Assembly: GCF_017562075.2 (NCBI RefSeq)
Contig: NC_054084.1
Span: forward strand, 10,086,140-10,150,139
Source: Anopheles merus
Taxonomy: Eukaryota > Arthropoda > Insecta > Diptera > Culicidae
Direction of reading: 5' to 3'
DNA: 64,000 nt
Shown here: positions 62,501-64,000 of the stretch, one piece after another
Position numbering within the stretch: position 1 is the first letter of the stretch
Layout: each line of letters opens with the position of its first letter
Made by a program: the position numbers and the translations under genes
The notes under the pieces: model-generated
What the model was told of the DNA's origin: nothing
The model's input: the letters and a program-made list of their open reading frames with translations, nothing else
The model's database searches: none

Positions 62501-64000
62501 GGCAATAAATTATTTCATTCCTTCCGTCCGCAAACAAAAAGCACACGTTTGTTTGACGACCACGATGTTTGTACATTTCGCGTCATGCTTAGAAATGGTT
62601 CGGAAAAGACTTACCATGTCCACCTACACGCCGCTTACAACGGAAAGGAAAGAAAAACATAAATCCTACCCATTTGCAGCGAAATGCGATTCTTCGAGCT
62701 CTTTTACATGACAAAGCAGCACCTGGAGTGTTTGGAGGGATTTGTCTAGAATAACCAGTTGAATAATGTCCACTCCATGTCGGGGGTTTCGTGCTGACGA
62801 GATCCATCCACCTGTGTAACCTGTGTCGCATGTACAGTGGCTCAAGCTACTAAAACCTGACGGCCATTAATTAATCTTCACGACCAATAGCTTCACCCCG
62901 ACAAGTGTCCGCAACGGAACGGGTTGGAACGATTCCCGGTGAGACAAATTTCGTGCCAAATCACACACACACAGACTTTTTGCTAATGTGTGCTCATTTG
63001 CCATTAATCATAACGCCTCGCCGTTGGTCGTGTACCGATCCCACCAGTGTCACTGACCGCGGGAAGACACCGTGCGCGCACGTGAATTAAATGTGTTACA
63101 AACTAGACGTGCGCTTCGGGCTCAAAATAGATCAAACCCGCCTGGCGGTGCGCAATCTTTATTCGTCATGCTTCCACTGCACATTGGACACGGAGCATAT
63201 CCCCTCCCCCAAGTAAGCATACTAAACTGAGTGTACTGACTAATCACAACGCTCCAGTGAGATTTCGGCGAATTTGGTGCGGGATTCCCGTCCTCGATAT
63301 CACGACACGGTTATCCCGGTTTCTTCGACTCTTTATCTCTCTTGCTCTCTCCCGAGCATCGCCATTACATAATGCGAGACACGATGACCTCTAAAAAATT
63401 CAGGCACAGATCGCCACAGCAGCAGCAGCAGCAGCCCAGCAGCAAAGGCATGCAAACACGGCCGAAAGTCGCACGATCGCACGAGATGCGCAAAAAGGGG
63501 AACGATGACGCTCGATGATCATCATGGTGATGCGAAAACAAGTTTTTATGCTGCGCCGGCGGGTCAATTTCTTCGGTGTAGGTCGGTCGGAGGCTGTTGA
63601 GGGTTCGGCCTGTTTTTTGTTGCTCCTTTTGTTGATCGTGTTTTTATGCTCCTTGCGTCACGTTTCACATTATCGCATCGCCTTAATCAGAGGGCGGCCA
63701 AAAAGGCGGCATGGCCGCGCGCATGTTCGGTGTGTTTTTCCCCTCTTCGCAAAATGGTTTTATTTCTTATTTTGTCTGATCATCAGGGAATGAAATAAGG
63801 GCTCGAAGGGAATTGGTTCCCGGTAGTATGGAAAGTGAAGGGTTCGGTTTTGAATGATTATGTTTTGTTGCTCAACAATATCTTGAACATTTTTATAAAT
63901 TAAAATCCTCAAGAAAATGCTATAATAATTTAGAACACGATTTTATTTTATTCAAATGATAGAAAGTTTGAATATACAATTAAGTGACTCATCGTGTCTT
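56565..64000 (+). other. Second intron of the host gene, continues past the window
   Basis: GTAAGT at 56565 opens the intron and no following exon is evident before 64000. Acceptor-like sites at 57146 (TTTTTCTCAG), 58155 (ACTTGCAG), 59705 (AAATTGCAG) and 60294 (TTTTGCAG) are not followed by an open frame that ends in a good donor. Other contents are short GA and GT runs, a (GAT)n stretch near 58880-58897, CAG at 63417-63435 and two AATAAA signals at 62491-62496 and 62504-62509. The 297-codon minus-strand frame at 59439-60332 looks like chance. Confidence 0.5.

Noticed and set aside
1..64000. CRISPR arrays, and microRNA genes recognisable from memory
   Set aside because: All short-period repeats are simple microsatellites without spacers. 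No mature sequence of the conserved insect microRNAs I could recall was seen, although a reading by eye can miss some.

Overview
This window looks like a stretch of mosquito chromosome, most likely Anopheles. The reasons are a tRNA-derived SINE of the kind I associate with Anopheles gambiae SINE200, a very high density of GT/CA and GA/CT microsatellites, metazoan-type splice signals and almost no dense coding sequence. The genus is an inference; I could not run a search. There are no bacterial-type operons, CRISPR arrays or phage genes. Nearly every long open frame is a chance product of GC-rich intron or of microsatellites.

Layout. Bases 1-5500 are intergenic or upstream sequence with a weak tRNA-like element near the left edge (116-260), a large CT array (635-689), a convincing SINE on the minus strand (3421-3605) and an AT-rich stretch (4860-5480). 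About 5500-7631 has the texture of a promoter plus a long untranslated leader. It includes a 24-base G run and ends at a consensus splice donor (AAG/GTAAGG at 7631/7632). Then come about 48 kb without a convincing coding exon. I interpret this as one giant first intron running to a very strong acceptor at 56003. The one clear protein-coding piece follows: a first coding exon, 56090-56564, plus strand. It encodes a 158-residue, Ser- and Gly-rich N-terminus and ends at a GTAAGT donor. The rest of that gene lies to the right of the window, since I see no further exon up to 64000.

Inside the inferred intron, and antisense to the host gene, is one intact RNA gene: tRNA-Arg with anticodon UCG (12788-12859, minus) followed by a Pol III T-run terminator. 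The remaining intron holds microsatellites, including GA/CT arrays of about 60 bp and an 83-bp GT array. It also holds several structural or splicing signals that no annotated feature explains: a possible recursive-splice site at 22130/22131, a well-formed candidate small intron and exon at 42223-42590, a perfect 12-bp hairpin at 54340-54374, and an 18-bp perfect palindrome at 13899-13916.

How the parts work together: the picture is of a regulated metazoan gene with a distant promoter, a long AUG-rich leader, a large intron that probably carries enhancers, and a disordered N-terminal exon. I did not recognise the gene, so no symbol is given. I found no clear sign of a new multi-gene system; the most testable novelties are the candidate cryptic exons and the recursive splice site.
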